This document shows, piece by piece, positions 27,043 to 36,975 of a stretch of DNA of 36,975 nt; within the stretch, counting starts at the first letter, position 1; each line of letters begins with the position of its first letter. This DNA is from Iodobacter fluviatilis (GTDB taxonomy: Bacteria; Pseudomonadota; Gammaproteobacteria; Burkholderiales; Chitinibacteraceae): NCBI RefSeq assembly GCF_900451195.1, contig NZ_UGHR01000007.1:1-36975 (forward strand). Direction: 5' to 3'. Below the pieces are notes generated by a model. That model saw only the letters and a list, made by a program, of their open reading frames with translations. It was not told the DNA's origin and did not search any database. Position numbers and translations under genes: made by a program.

Positions 27043-27795
27043 ATGATCCGCATCAGCGCCGTGCCAATTTTCGAAGACAATTATATCTGGGTTTTGCAAA
27101 AAGGCCGTCATGCCATTGCTGTAGACCCAGGCGATGCTCTGCCTTTGATTCATTATCTCAAAGAAAATCAGTTAGAACTGGCGGGGGTTTTGATTACTCA
27201 CCATCATCACGATCATATCGATGGCCTGCCTGTACTCTGGTCTCACTACCAGATGCCTGTATTCGGACCCGCCGGAATCAAAAATGTTTCCAACCCGGTG
27301 CAAGAAGGCGAAACATTACACCTGCTTGATACGGATTTTAAAGTTCTGGCCGTACCTGGCCACACTTTGGATCATTTGGCCTACGTAGGGGCAGATGCAC
27401 TCTTTTGTGGTGACACGCTGTTTGCCGCTGGCTGCGGACGGCTTTTTGAAGGCAATGCTGAGCAAATGTATACGTCCCTGCAGCGCTTTGCAGCGCTTCC
27501 TGATCACACGCTTGTTTGCTGTACCCATGAATACACACTCGCCAATCTTAAGTTCGCTCTTGCAGTAGAGCCTGATAATCAGGCCTTACTCGAACGGATA
27601 CAATCCGACACGGCACTGCGTCAGCAAGCACTCTCCACCCTGCCTTCAACTATTGCTAAAGAAAAAGCCAGCAATCCTTATTTACGCTGCAATCAAAAGA
27701 GTGTCATCCACGCCGCCCGCCAGCAAAATCCACATACGGAAACAGCGGTAGAGATTTTTGCTGCGCTGCGCAAGTGGAAAGATAACTTCCGTTGA
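27043..27795 (+). CDS. gloB: Hydroxyacylglutathione hydrolase (glyoxalase II)
   Basis: Binuclear-metal enzyme that hydrolyses S-lactoylglutathione to lactate and glutathione, the second step of methylglyoxal detoxification. Metal motifs are complete: THHHHDH (residues 52-58), PGHTLDH, CGDTLFAAGCGRLFEG and CTHEYT. A C-terminal glutathione-binding region includes NPYLRC. Length 250 aa (E. coli 251). AAAGG precedes the ATG and lies inside the first codons of the divergent methyltransferase, whose start is six bases away. Confidence 0.97.
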   Translation: MIRISAVPIFEDNYIWVLQKGRHAIAVDPGDALPLIHYLKENQLELAGVLITHHHHDHIDGLPVLWSHYQMPVFGPAGIKNVSNPVQEGETLHLLDTDFKVLAVPGHTLDHLAYVGADALFCGDTLFAAGCGRLFEGNAEQMYTSLQRFAALPDHTLVCCTHEYTLANLKFALAVEPDNQALLERIQSDTALRQQALSTLPSTIAKEKASNPYLRCNQKSVIHAARQQNPHTETAVEIFAALRKWKDNFR

Positions 27796-27894
27796 TTTCA
27801 AAGGAATATCTGCCATTAAGCATAAACAGATTGACAAGATTAGACAGCAGCGGCAGCATCGCTCGATTATTTGTATTTATTAGCGCAGGTACCC

Positions 27895-29451
27895 ATGAAA
27901 CAAAGCATCCTCGTTGGTCTCATCTCAGGTCTGTGTTCCTTGGGTTCTTACGCAGATACTGACGCCCCAGCCAAGCTGGATTATCAGCTGCATAATCCCA
28001 ATTTCGATCCTCAAGATGACACATATCGTACAATCGATGCGCTGTTTTCTGATGTGGTCAGCGCCCCGGAGTACGCCGATTTGTGGGCCCGTGTCCGTAC
28101 CGGATTTACCATCCCTGAGCTGGACCATCAATTAGTCAGCAAATGGGAAAACTACTACGCCAGCCGCCCTGAATACCTGAACCGCATCATCAAACGTGGC
28201 ACACCCTATTTGTATTATGTGGTGAATGAAGTTGAAAAACGCGGTATGCCTATGGAAATCGCGCTTTTACCCATGATCGAATCCGCCTTTAACCCTAGGG
28301 CAGAATCATCGGTAAAAGCAGCGGGTATGTGGCAGTTTATGCCTGCCACAGGCAAGGATTACGGCCTTGAGCGCACATGGTGGTATGACGGCCGCCGTGA
28401 TGTTGTTGCCGCCACCAGCGCCGCTCTGGATTACCTGAGCAGCAGTTACGGCCAGTTTGGCGACTGGCAGCTTGCTTTAGCCTCGTATAACTGGGGCCCG
28501 ACCGCAGTAGCACGCGCTGTAGCAAAAAATGAAGCAGCAAGCCTAGGTACTCAGTTTATTGATCTACGTATGCCAGACGAAACACGAAACTATGTGCCAA
28601 AGCTACTGGCTGTACGGAACATCATTGCTAATCCTGGCGCCTATGGCGTAACCCTTGAATCCCTGCCTAATAAGCCTTATTTTGCCACCCTGACTGTTGG
28701 CAAACATATGGATGTAAAAGTGGCAGCGGAGCTGGCCGAAACGCCTGTTGAAGAATTACTGCGACTCAACCCGGGGTTTATCCGCCCCGTGATTGCTTAT
28801 AAAGATGATCGTTCATTGGTATTACCTGTCGCCAAAGTAGCGGCTTTCCAAAAAAACCTAGCTGACTACGACAAGCCCCTGCTTAACTGGCAACCCTATG
28901 TGACCAAGCAGGGTGAATCTTTTGAACAGCTAGCAAGCGCATTTGGCGTTGCAGCAAGTGAGCTGAAAGAAATCAATGATATCGGTGGCCGAGAGCGCAT
29001 CGCCCGTGGCCAGACGATTCTGGTGCCTAAAATTACCGGCCTCGATGTCTCTGACCGGCAGACCCTCACTGCCTTAGCAGCCAATCGAGCCGCTGAGCCC
29101 GTTGATACAGGCGCCAATGATAAACCTCATGCGCCCGTGCTCGCGAGCGCGGAGCATCGCGTCATCAAGGGTGACACGGCTTACAATATTGCAAAACGCT
29201 ACGGCATGAATGTAGCCCAACTTCAGGCCATGAATAAAGCAGCTGATGCTCAAGTGCAAATCGGTCAAATTTTACGTGTCTCAGCCCGGCCGGAAAGTGT
29301 GGCGGCAGGCAAAGATGGCCGTGAATATATCGCCAAACGCGGCGACACCTTTGCATCGATTTCTAAACGCTACAAAGTAGCCACTGCCGATCTGAAAAAA
29401 TGGAATGGCGCCAAATCAATTCAGGCAGGCACTAAGCTCGTTATTTATTAA
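27895..29451 (+). CDS. mltD: Membrane-bound lytic murein transglycosylase D-like protein
   Basis: Exported peptidoglycan lytic transglycosylase, 518 aa. A signal peptide (MKQSILVGLISGLCSLGSYA) precedes a family 1D SLT domain with catalytic Glu129 in LLPMIESAFNP and the AAGMWQFMPATGKDYGL block. Three LysM repeats follow at about 338-385, 424-468 and 476-518, ending at the very C-terminus. The signal has Cys14 but no convincing lipobox, unlike the E. coli lipoprotein MltD, so it may be soluble in the periplasm. ATG at 27895 with CAGGTACCC upstream is preferred over a TTG eight codons earlier. The gloB-mltD order is conserved with E. coli. Confidence 0.95.
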   Translation: MKQSILVGLISGLCSLGSYADTDAPAKLDYQLHNPNFDPQDDTYRTIDALFSDVVSAPEYADLWARVRTGFTIPELDHQLVSKWENYYASRPEYLNRIIKRGTPYLYYVVNEVEKRGMPMEIALLPMIESAFNPRAESSVKAAGMWQFMPATGKDYGLERTWWYDGRRDVVAATSAALDYLSSSYGQFGDWQLALASYNWGPTAVARAVAKNEAASLGTQFIDLRMPDETRNYVPKLLAVRNIIANPGAYGVTLESLPNKPYFATLTVGKHMDVKVAAELAETPVEELLRLNPGFIRPVIAYKDDRSLVLPVAKVAAFQKNLADYDKPLLNWQPYVTKQGESFEQLASAFGVAASELKEINDIGGRERIARGQTILVPKITGLDVSDRQTLTALAANRAAEPVDTGANDKPHAPVLASAEHRVIKGDTAYNIAKRYGMNVAQLQAMNKAADAQVQIGQILRVSARPESVAAGKDGREYIAKRGDTFASISKRYKVATADLKKWNGAKSIQAGTKLVIY

Positions 29452-29470
29452 AAAAACCGCTTAAATAAAA

Positions 29471-29500
29471 AAGCCTCTGAAAAGTTCAGAGGCTTTTTTA
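29471..29500. terminator. Bidirectional terminator between mltD and the LOG gene
   Basis: AAGCCTCTGA and TCAGAGGCTT pair perfectly around a 5-base loop, with A-run on the left and T-run on the right, so it serves both convergent genes. Confidence 0.9.
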
Positions 29501-29505
29501 TTTCT

Positions 29506-30222
29506 TTATAAAGAAGAACCTACAATTTGCCATTTCTCATGATGCTCTCTGATCAGCTGAACAGCATCTTCAATCGTATCAACGACAATAGGAATCTGCA
29601 TATCCACTTCACTGGCAAGACCCGCATTATTTTCAACCATATAACGACGGGCCCAATCGACCTGCTCGTGCCACATCTCCCCGACCAGAATCAAAGGCGT
29701 GTCATAAAGTTTACGCACCTGAATCAGCTGCCATACCATCGATAATTCTAATAAAGTACCAATCCCGCCTGATGTAACAATAAATGCATTTGAGCGCAAA
29801 ATAAAATGATGCAAACGGGAAAAAAATGTTTTGTGCTCATAAACTTTGCCCACAAAATCATTCACATTTTGTTCAAAATCTAAATCAACCCGAATGCCTA
29901 CTGATGCTTCCGGCCGATCCGGAGCCCCTTCCCTCGCCCCTTCATTCGCGGCCTGCATCAAGCCTGGCCCTCCACCTGTAACAATACGACATCCCATTGC
30001 AGCTAATTCACTTGCCAGCTGTTTAACCGCTTCATAAGCGGCTGATCCATCCTGAATACGCGCCGAACCAAAGATTGTGACATGATAATCCGGCGTATGC
30101 GCAGGACGTAAGCGCGCCAATTCATCAACCACGTCCCAGAGCTTAAGCACGGCATCACCCACAATATCCAGCGCCTGCTCATCATCAATCACGCCTATTG
30201 GCTTATTGTTTGGATTTATCAT
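29506..30222 (-). CDS. LOG-family protein (TIGR00730-like; putative nucleotide hydrolase)
   Basis: Rossmann-type protein of the LOG (lonely guy) / 'lysine decarboxylase-like' family, whose characterised members release cytokinin-type bases or free nucleobases from nucleoside 5'-monophosphates. It has the first motif GSARIQDGS, GGGPGLMQAANEGA and the second motif SGGIGTLLELSMVWQL. The canonical PGGxGTxxE begins with Ser instead of Pro here, while Gly, Thr and the catalytic Glu are kept. The sequence YEHKTFFSRLHHFILRSNAF fits the larger bacterial subgroup (238 aa). I chose the ATG at 30222, with GGGAT upstream. A palindrome lies 44 bases before the start. Function in this organism is unknown. 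Confidence 0.9.
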   Translation of the reverse strand: MINPNNKPIGVIDDEQALDIVGDAVLKLWDVVDELARLRPAHTPDYHVTIFGSARIQDGSAAYEAVKQLASELAAMGCRIVTGGGPGLMQAANEGAREGAPDRPEASVGIRVDLDFEQNVNDFVGKVYEHKTFFSRLHHFILRSNAFIVTSGGIGTLLELSMVWQLIQVRKLYDTPLILVGEMWHEQVDWARRYMVENNAGLASEVDMQIPIVVDTIEDAVQLIREHHEKWQIVGSSL

Positions 30223-30768
30223 TTTTTTTATCCCATACGGCAAATTAATAATACAGAGCGAATTATCACAATATTTATTGTGAATAAATGTATCTCTCCA
30301 AAAACCATAATATTTTCAAGTCATTACTTATTTATCATTAAAAATAAGACCAATAAAAAATGGCATCACTAAAGTATATACACATACAAATAATTAACCA
30401 AAGTACAATTACACGCGCCATTTCACTCAGATGATCTGCGCAGCTGCAAAATACAACCAACACAGCAGCAGAGACTATCTCGGTGAATCAATTACAAAAC
30501 CAATAAGCCCAGAATCATCGTTTAACAGATAAGGCAGAACAGGCACCTGTAGACTTTATTATTAAGTCCAAACCGTCTCGAATCTAAGCCCCTGCGAATG
30601 CAAACACCACGCAATATGGAATAAATCAGGAGGATTACCCAGAAAAACAGCATCCTGAGCACAACCCGCTGCGGCTCAGCCCTTGCAAATACGCATGGCT
30701 ACCCTAACAATAATCACCGTTATGCCAAGCCGCACATTCACTATACTAGCGTTTTAAGGAGAGTTATT
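30223..30768. other. 546-bp gene-free region between divergent genes
   Basis: AT-rich on the LOG side, mixed on the other. It holds a perfect palindrome (30266-30283, listed separately) and, near the DUF1857 gene, two mutually exclusive hairpins: TCAGGA (30626-30631) pairs with TCCTGA (30653-30658), while CTGAGC (30655-30660) pairs with GCTCAG (30674-30679). I see no protein gene or known RNA. Confidence 0.5.
30266..30283. promoter_or_regulatory. Palindromic operator candidate upstream of the LOG gene
   Basis: TCACAAT-ATTT-ATTGTGA is a perfect 7-bp inverted repeat. The half-sites are inside-out relative to the CRP consensus (TGTGA-N6-TCACA), so CRP is unlikely. Another dimeric regulator is possible. 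Confidence 0.45.
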
Positions 30769-31245
30769 TTGCAATTAGAGCACTTGGTCGCCGTTAATGA
30801 CCCATCCAATGATTTTATCCTGAACAGAGCAGAGCTCTGGAAGGGCTTAGTGCTTCGTGCAGAAGCTCCTGATCTGTTTATGGCGCATATTGATAGTGTA
30901 GAAATTATTGAGCGCAGCGATGTGCATCTACTTAGAAAAATCATCATTGGTGCCTTGCACATCCAGGATCGCATCCATCTGCTTAATGAAGTGCATGTGC
31001 GTTATGACACCGAGCCGGGTGAACAACATGCCGGCGGTACCCTGCTGATGAAAATCGAAGAACCTGAAACCAATATGCTGTTTGTTCGCTTCCATTATCA
31101 AACACCGATGAACGATCAGGGCGAAGAAGAAGAGTATGCAAAGTTCCTGAAAGCTGCTTGGCAACAAACGGATTTGGAAACGATTCAAAAAATTAGAGAA
31201 TTGGCCGCAGAAGGCCGGTTAAATACCCCGGCCAGCCCAGTTTAA
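30769..31245 (+). CDS. DUF1857-like SRPBCC-fold protein
   Basis: A 158-residue protein that looks like the DUF1857 / AtaL-type group of the START/SRPBCC superfamily: it opens with LEHLVAVNDP, has LWKGLVLRAEAPDLFM and a beta-rich core (RIHLLNEVHVRYD, MLFVRFHYQTP), and ends in a helix (YAKFLKAAWQQTDLETIQKIREL). Such folds bind small hydrophobic ligands; the ligand is unknown. The start is TTG, supported by a strong AAGGAG eight bases upstream and by family-like sequence from the second residue. A -10-like TATACT lies at 30742-30747. It overlaps the convergent phosphatase gene by four bases. Confidence 0.85.
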   Translation: MQLEHLVAVNDPSNDFILNRAELWKGLVLRAEAPDLFMAHIDSVEIIERSDVHLLRKIIIGALHIQDRIHLLNEVHVRYDTEPGEQHAGGTLLMKIEEPETNMLFVRFHYQTPMNDQGEEEEYAKFLKAAWQQTDLETIQKIRELAAEGRLNTPASPV

Positions 31246-32012
31246 AGCGCAGTAAAATCAATTTCTCCGACATGATTGAACACATAATCCGGTTTATACG
31301 GAAATTGTTCAATCATCTCGGTATTTGATACACCAGAAAGCACCAAAGCAGTTTTCATGCCCGCCTCCATGCCCCCTACAATATCCGTATCCATTCTGTC
31401 ACCAATCATCAACGTATCTTCGGGATGCACACCCAATTTACGCGTCGCCAATGTCATCATCAAAGCATTAGGCTTACCCACGATATAGGGTGTCTTGCCC
31501 GTAGCCGCTGAAATAGCAGCAAGGATTGTTCCCGCAGCAGGCTCGCTCCCGCCTTCAACCGGATCAATCATATCGGGATTAGTACCAATAAATTTAGCGC
31601 CACCGTCAATAAAGCGTACCGCTTTTTTCATCTGATCGAAATTAAAGCTGCTCGATTTTGCTACCACCACATAATCAGGCTTACTTTCTGAAATAGAAAA
31701 GCCCACATTATAAAGTTCGTTAATTAAGCCTCCGCCACCAATAATAAAAACGGTAGCGCGCTCTTTCTGGCTGCGTAAAAACATCGCAGTTGCCATGGCA
31801 CTGGTAATAAAATTCTCTTCGCTTAACCCGTGAATACCCAACGCTTCCAGCTTTAGTTTTAAATCGAGCGGGGTTTGTTCAGCATTATTAGTTAAAAATA
31901 AAAACGGTAATTTACTACTTAATAAACGCTGAACAAACTCATTTGCACCGGGGATTAATTGTTTACCACGATAAATCACACCATCCATATCAGAAATAAT
32001 ACTTTTAACCAT
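31242..32012 (-). CDS. HAD-superfamily phosphatase, NagD-like
   Basis: Cytoplasmic HAD-IIA phosphatase of the NagD group (E. coli NagD dephosphorylates UMP and other nucleoside monophosphates). HAD motif I is ISDMDGVIYRG, motif II FLTNN, motif III Lys in VGKPNALMM and motif IV MIGDRMDTDI; the C2-type cap lies between. It aligns with NagD end to end (256 aa; E. coli 250). I chose the ATG at 32012 because AAGGAGAGGGAA precedes it and family members begin there. No nag genes are adjacent, so amino-sugar metabolism is not implied. Confidence 0.92.
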   Translation of the reverse strand: MVKSIISDMDGVIYRGKQLIPGANEFVQRLLSSKLPFLFLTNNAEQTPLDLKLKLEALGIHGLSEENFITSAMATAMFLRSQKERATVFIIGGGGLINELYNVGFSISESKPDYVVVAKSSSFNFDQMKKAVRFIDGGAKFIGTNPDMIDPVEGGSEPAAGTILAAISAATGKTPYIVGKPNALMMTLATRKLGVHPEDTLMIGDRMDTDIVGGMEAGMKTALVLSGVSNTEMIEQFPYKPDYVFNHVGEIDFTAL

Positions 32013-32307
32013 TTCCCTCTCCTTATAAATATATCCCTGCTTTAAGCTTACTCTTACTGCCATTTTATTAACAGGCCAATACGAAACGCATGATTTTTTA
32101 CCCCCTATAAAAAATCATGAACGCTAAAAACTCCCAAGGCATAACCCCTTATTACAAAATCATTCAGACCACATCTAACTTATCCATTAAAAACAAGAAG
32201 ATAGCACCGTTCAGAAGGTAAATACTGCCAAGTTAATCTAAGCCAAATTTTTATCTGAAGAAGCTCGGTATAATCGCGCCTCTTTAAAAATTCAAACAGA
32301 ACTTAAT
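32013..32307. other. Gene-free region between divergent genes
   Basis: AT-rich 295-bp spacer holding the promoters of the NagD-like gene and satP. A perfect -10 TATAAT is at 32269-32274 for satP, without a good -35. I see nothing else assignable. Confidence 0.5.
32269..32274 (+). promoter_or_regulatory. Probable -10 element of satP
   Basis: A perfect TATAAT, followed seven bases on by CCTCTTTAAAA, about 34 bases before the satP ATG. The -35 region is poor, suggesting an activator or alternative control. Confidence 0.4.
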
Positions 32308-32880
32308 ATGTCTCAGACTCTTCATACGCATGATCAAACCGCCAATCCAGCTCCATTAGGATTACTGGGCTTTGGTATGACAACCATACTACTAAATCTG
32401 CACAACGCAGGCGTAACAGAGCTTAGTGCGATGATCATCGCGATGGGCATTTTCTACGGAGGTATTGCTCAAGTGATTGCAGGCCTGCTGGAATGGAAGA
32501 AAGGCAATACCTTTGGCACCGTCGCATTCACGTCCTACGGCATGTTTTGGCTCTCACTGGTAGCCCTACTGATTTTACCTAAGCTGGGCCTAGCAGAAGC
32601 AAGCTCAGTAAACAGCATGACCGCCTACCTCACCATGTGGGGCATTTTTACGGCATTTCTGTTTGTTGGCACGCTCAAACTCAATAAAGCGACCCAATTT
32701 ATCTTTGGCTCTCTCACGATTCTTTTTGCCCTGCTCGCCCTTGGTGATTACACTGCTAATCCAATGATCAAACAACTAGCAGGTATTGAAGGTATCATTT
32801 GCGGCGCATCTGCTATTTATGCAGCAATGGCTCAAATACTGAATGAGATGTATGGAAAAGAAGTGATGCCACTCGGCTAA
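32308..32880 (+). CDS. satP: Acetate/succinate transporter of the GPR1/FUN34/YaaH family
   Basis: Inner-membrane carrier for acetate and succinate. The family motif [14 protein letters not shown] is at residues 14-27, followed by six hydrophobic spans, with [22 protein letters not shown] and TSYGMFWLS as in E. coli SatP (188 aa; here 190). The ribosome-binding site is weak. It is monocistronic and ends at a strong shared terminator facing the rRNA operon. Confidence 0.94.
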   Translation: MSQTLHTHDQTANPAPLGLLGFGMTTILLNLHNAGVTELSAMIIAMGIFYGGIAQVIAGLLEWKKGNTFGTVAFTSYGMFWLSLVALLILPKLGLAEASSVNSMTAYLTMWGIFTAFLFVGTLKLNKATQFIFGSLTILFALLALGDYTANPMIKQLAGIEGIICGASAIYAAMAQILNEMYGKEVMPLG

Positions 32881-32910
32881 CACCTTACTCTCTGTTTTTT
32901 CAACACAAAC

Positions 32911-32944
32911 AAAAGCCCCGATATCAAACGATATCGGGGCTTTT
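32911..32944. terminator. Bidirectional terminator of satP and the right rRNA operon
   Basis: A 15-bp perfect stem (AAAAGCCCCGATATC with GATATCGGGGCTTTT) around a 4-base loop, with T-rich tails on both strands. It lies 38 bases beyond the last 5S gene and about 30 bases after the satP stop. Confidence 0.92.
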
Positions 32945-32981
32945 GTTTTGAGTGAATATGATATCTACTCAACAAAGGGGT

Positions 32982-33096
32982 GTCTGGTAATGACCTACTT
33001 TCACACAGGTAATCTGCACTATCATCGGCGCTAAGGTGTTTCACTGTCCTGTTCGGGATGGGAAGGAGTGGGACCACCTCGCTATGGTCACCAGAC
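32982..33096 (-). rRNA. rrf: 5S ribosomal RNA, distal copy
   Basis: A 115-nt minus-strand 5S rRNA with conserved GTGGTCCCAC, CCGAACAGG and GTGAAAC blocks. The ends GTCTGGT and ACCAGAC pair as helix I. It is the second and last 5S of the right operon and differs from the other copy by one compensated base pair. Confidence 0.96.
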
Positions 33097-33222
33097 TTAA
33101 ACGGTCTGTACTTGCTCATTATACTCAGCAAGTAGTCTAATTTTTTAGCAAAAAACAACTGCTTCACTTATAGCAAAACCCCCGCCTCTTTTGAGTACGG
33201 GGATCTTGGTACGGCTTAGGGT
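33097..33222 (-). other. Spacer between the tandem 5S genes
   Basis: A 126-base transcribed spacer. A hairpin ACTTGCT-N10-AGCAAGT (33110-33133) sits just before the distal 5S, and a second weak one (CCCCG with CGGGG) lies near 33180-33203. No tRNA is present. Confidence 0.6.
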
Positions 33223-33337
33223 GTCTGGCAATGACCTACTTTCACACAGGTAATCTGCACTATCATCGGCGCTAAGGTGTTTCACTGTCCTGTTCGGGAT
33301 GGGAAGGAGTGGGACCACCTCGCTATGGTCGCCAGAC
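33223..33337 (-). rRNA. rrf: 5S ribosomal RNA, proximal copy
   Basis: A 115-nt 5S rRNA, first of two in tandem after 23S. Helix I is GTCTGGC with GCCAGAC, so position 7 is a C-G pair where the distal copy has U-A; otherwise the two are the same. A hairpin CGTTGCA-N10-TGCAACG (33353-33376) precedes it, as a similar one precedes the distal copy. Confidence 0.97.
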
Positions 33338-33485
33338 TTTAACGGGTTAACTCGTTGCACTTACTACTCTGCAACGCGTTCAGTTCAATAGAAGAAGTAA
33401 TATATTACTTTGTACTGCTTGTTTCTCAAATTCAGCTCTAATCTTGGGTAGATTATACCGTCGCACACACGCGCTTCAGGTTATA

Positions 33486-36975
<3,490 letters not shown>

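Noticed and set aside
30266..30283. CRP site upstream of the LOG gene
   Set aside because: The half-sites are inverted relative to the CRP consensus and the spacer is wrong; kept only as a generic palindrome.

Overview
The window is a chromosomal housekeeping segment of a Gram-negative betaproteobacterium, most likely of the order Neisseriales (an Iodobacter, Deefgea or Chitinibacter type organism). The placement is inference. It rests on the protein families and gene pairings seen here (argC next to a coiled-coil membrane protein and a bactofilin; ispD-ispF; rplM-rpsI; a Coq7-type ubiquinone hydroxylase; an mltD-gloB-yafS-rnhA-dnaQ block), on moderate GC content, and on the rRNA sequences. 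I see no plasmid, phage, transposase, CRISPR array or defence island.

Layout. Two rRNA operons lie in the same orientation (minus strand) and bound the window. On the left are the 5' part of a 23S gene (cut by the window edge), a tRNA-free spacer, a complete 16S gene and its promoter. On the right are the start of another 16S gene (cut by the edge), the same spacer, a complete 23S gene, two tandem 5S genes and a terminator. Bases 1-1950 and 35034-36975 are the same sequence apart from 12 single-base differences, mostly one-base deletions in the right copy that look like sequencing errors.

Between them lie about 30 kb and 35 protein genes. From left to right: proS, a cell-wall amidase and a small membrane protein; an Na+-coupled transporter; trmO with a patatin-like lipoprotein; dinB and an unknown membrane protein; a RutE-like nitroreductase coupled to a PPK2-type polyphosphate:AMP phosphotransferase; erpA; the argC / coiled-coil protein / bactofilin operon; rplM-rpsI; a YhfA-like OsmC protein; a formate/nitrite channel; coq7; two cyclophilins (periplasmic and cytoplasmic) and lpxH; the five-gene chain rnhA-dnaQ-ispD-ispF-secretin-domain protein; a small secreted protein; a YafS-like methyltransferase divergent from gloB and mltD; a LOG-family protein; a DUF1857-like protein; a NagD-like phosphatase; and a SatP-type acetate transporter.

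Many genes are essential (proS, rplM, rpsI, ispD, ispF, lpxH, dnaQ and probably erpA), so excision by recombination between the rRNA operons should be lethal. I found no obviously new multi-gene system. The best leads are small: a probable IscR type 1 site over the erpA promoter, a degenerate duplication of the ispD 3' end in frame with ispF, a compensatory base-pair change between the tandem 5S genes, a tRNA-less rRNA spacer with boxA and long processing stems, a secretin-like periplasmic protein without its barrel, and an orphan ribosome-binding leader upstream of the OsmC gene.
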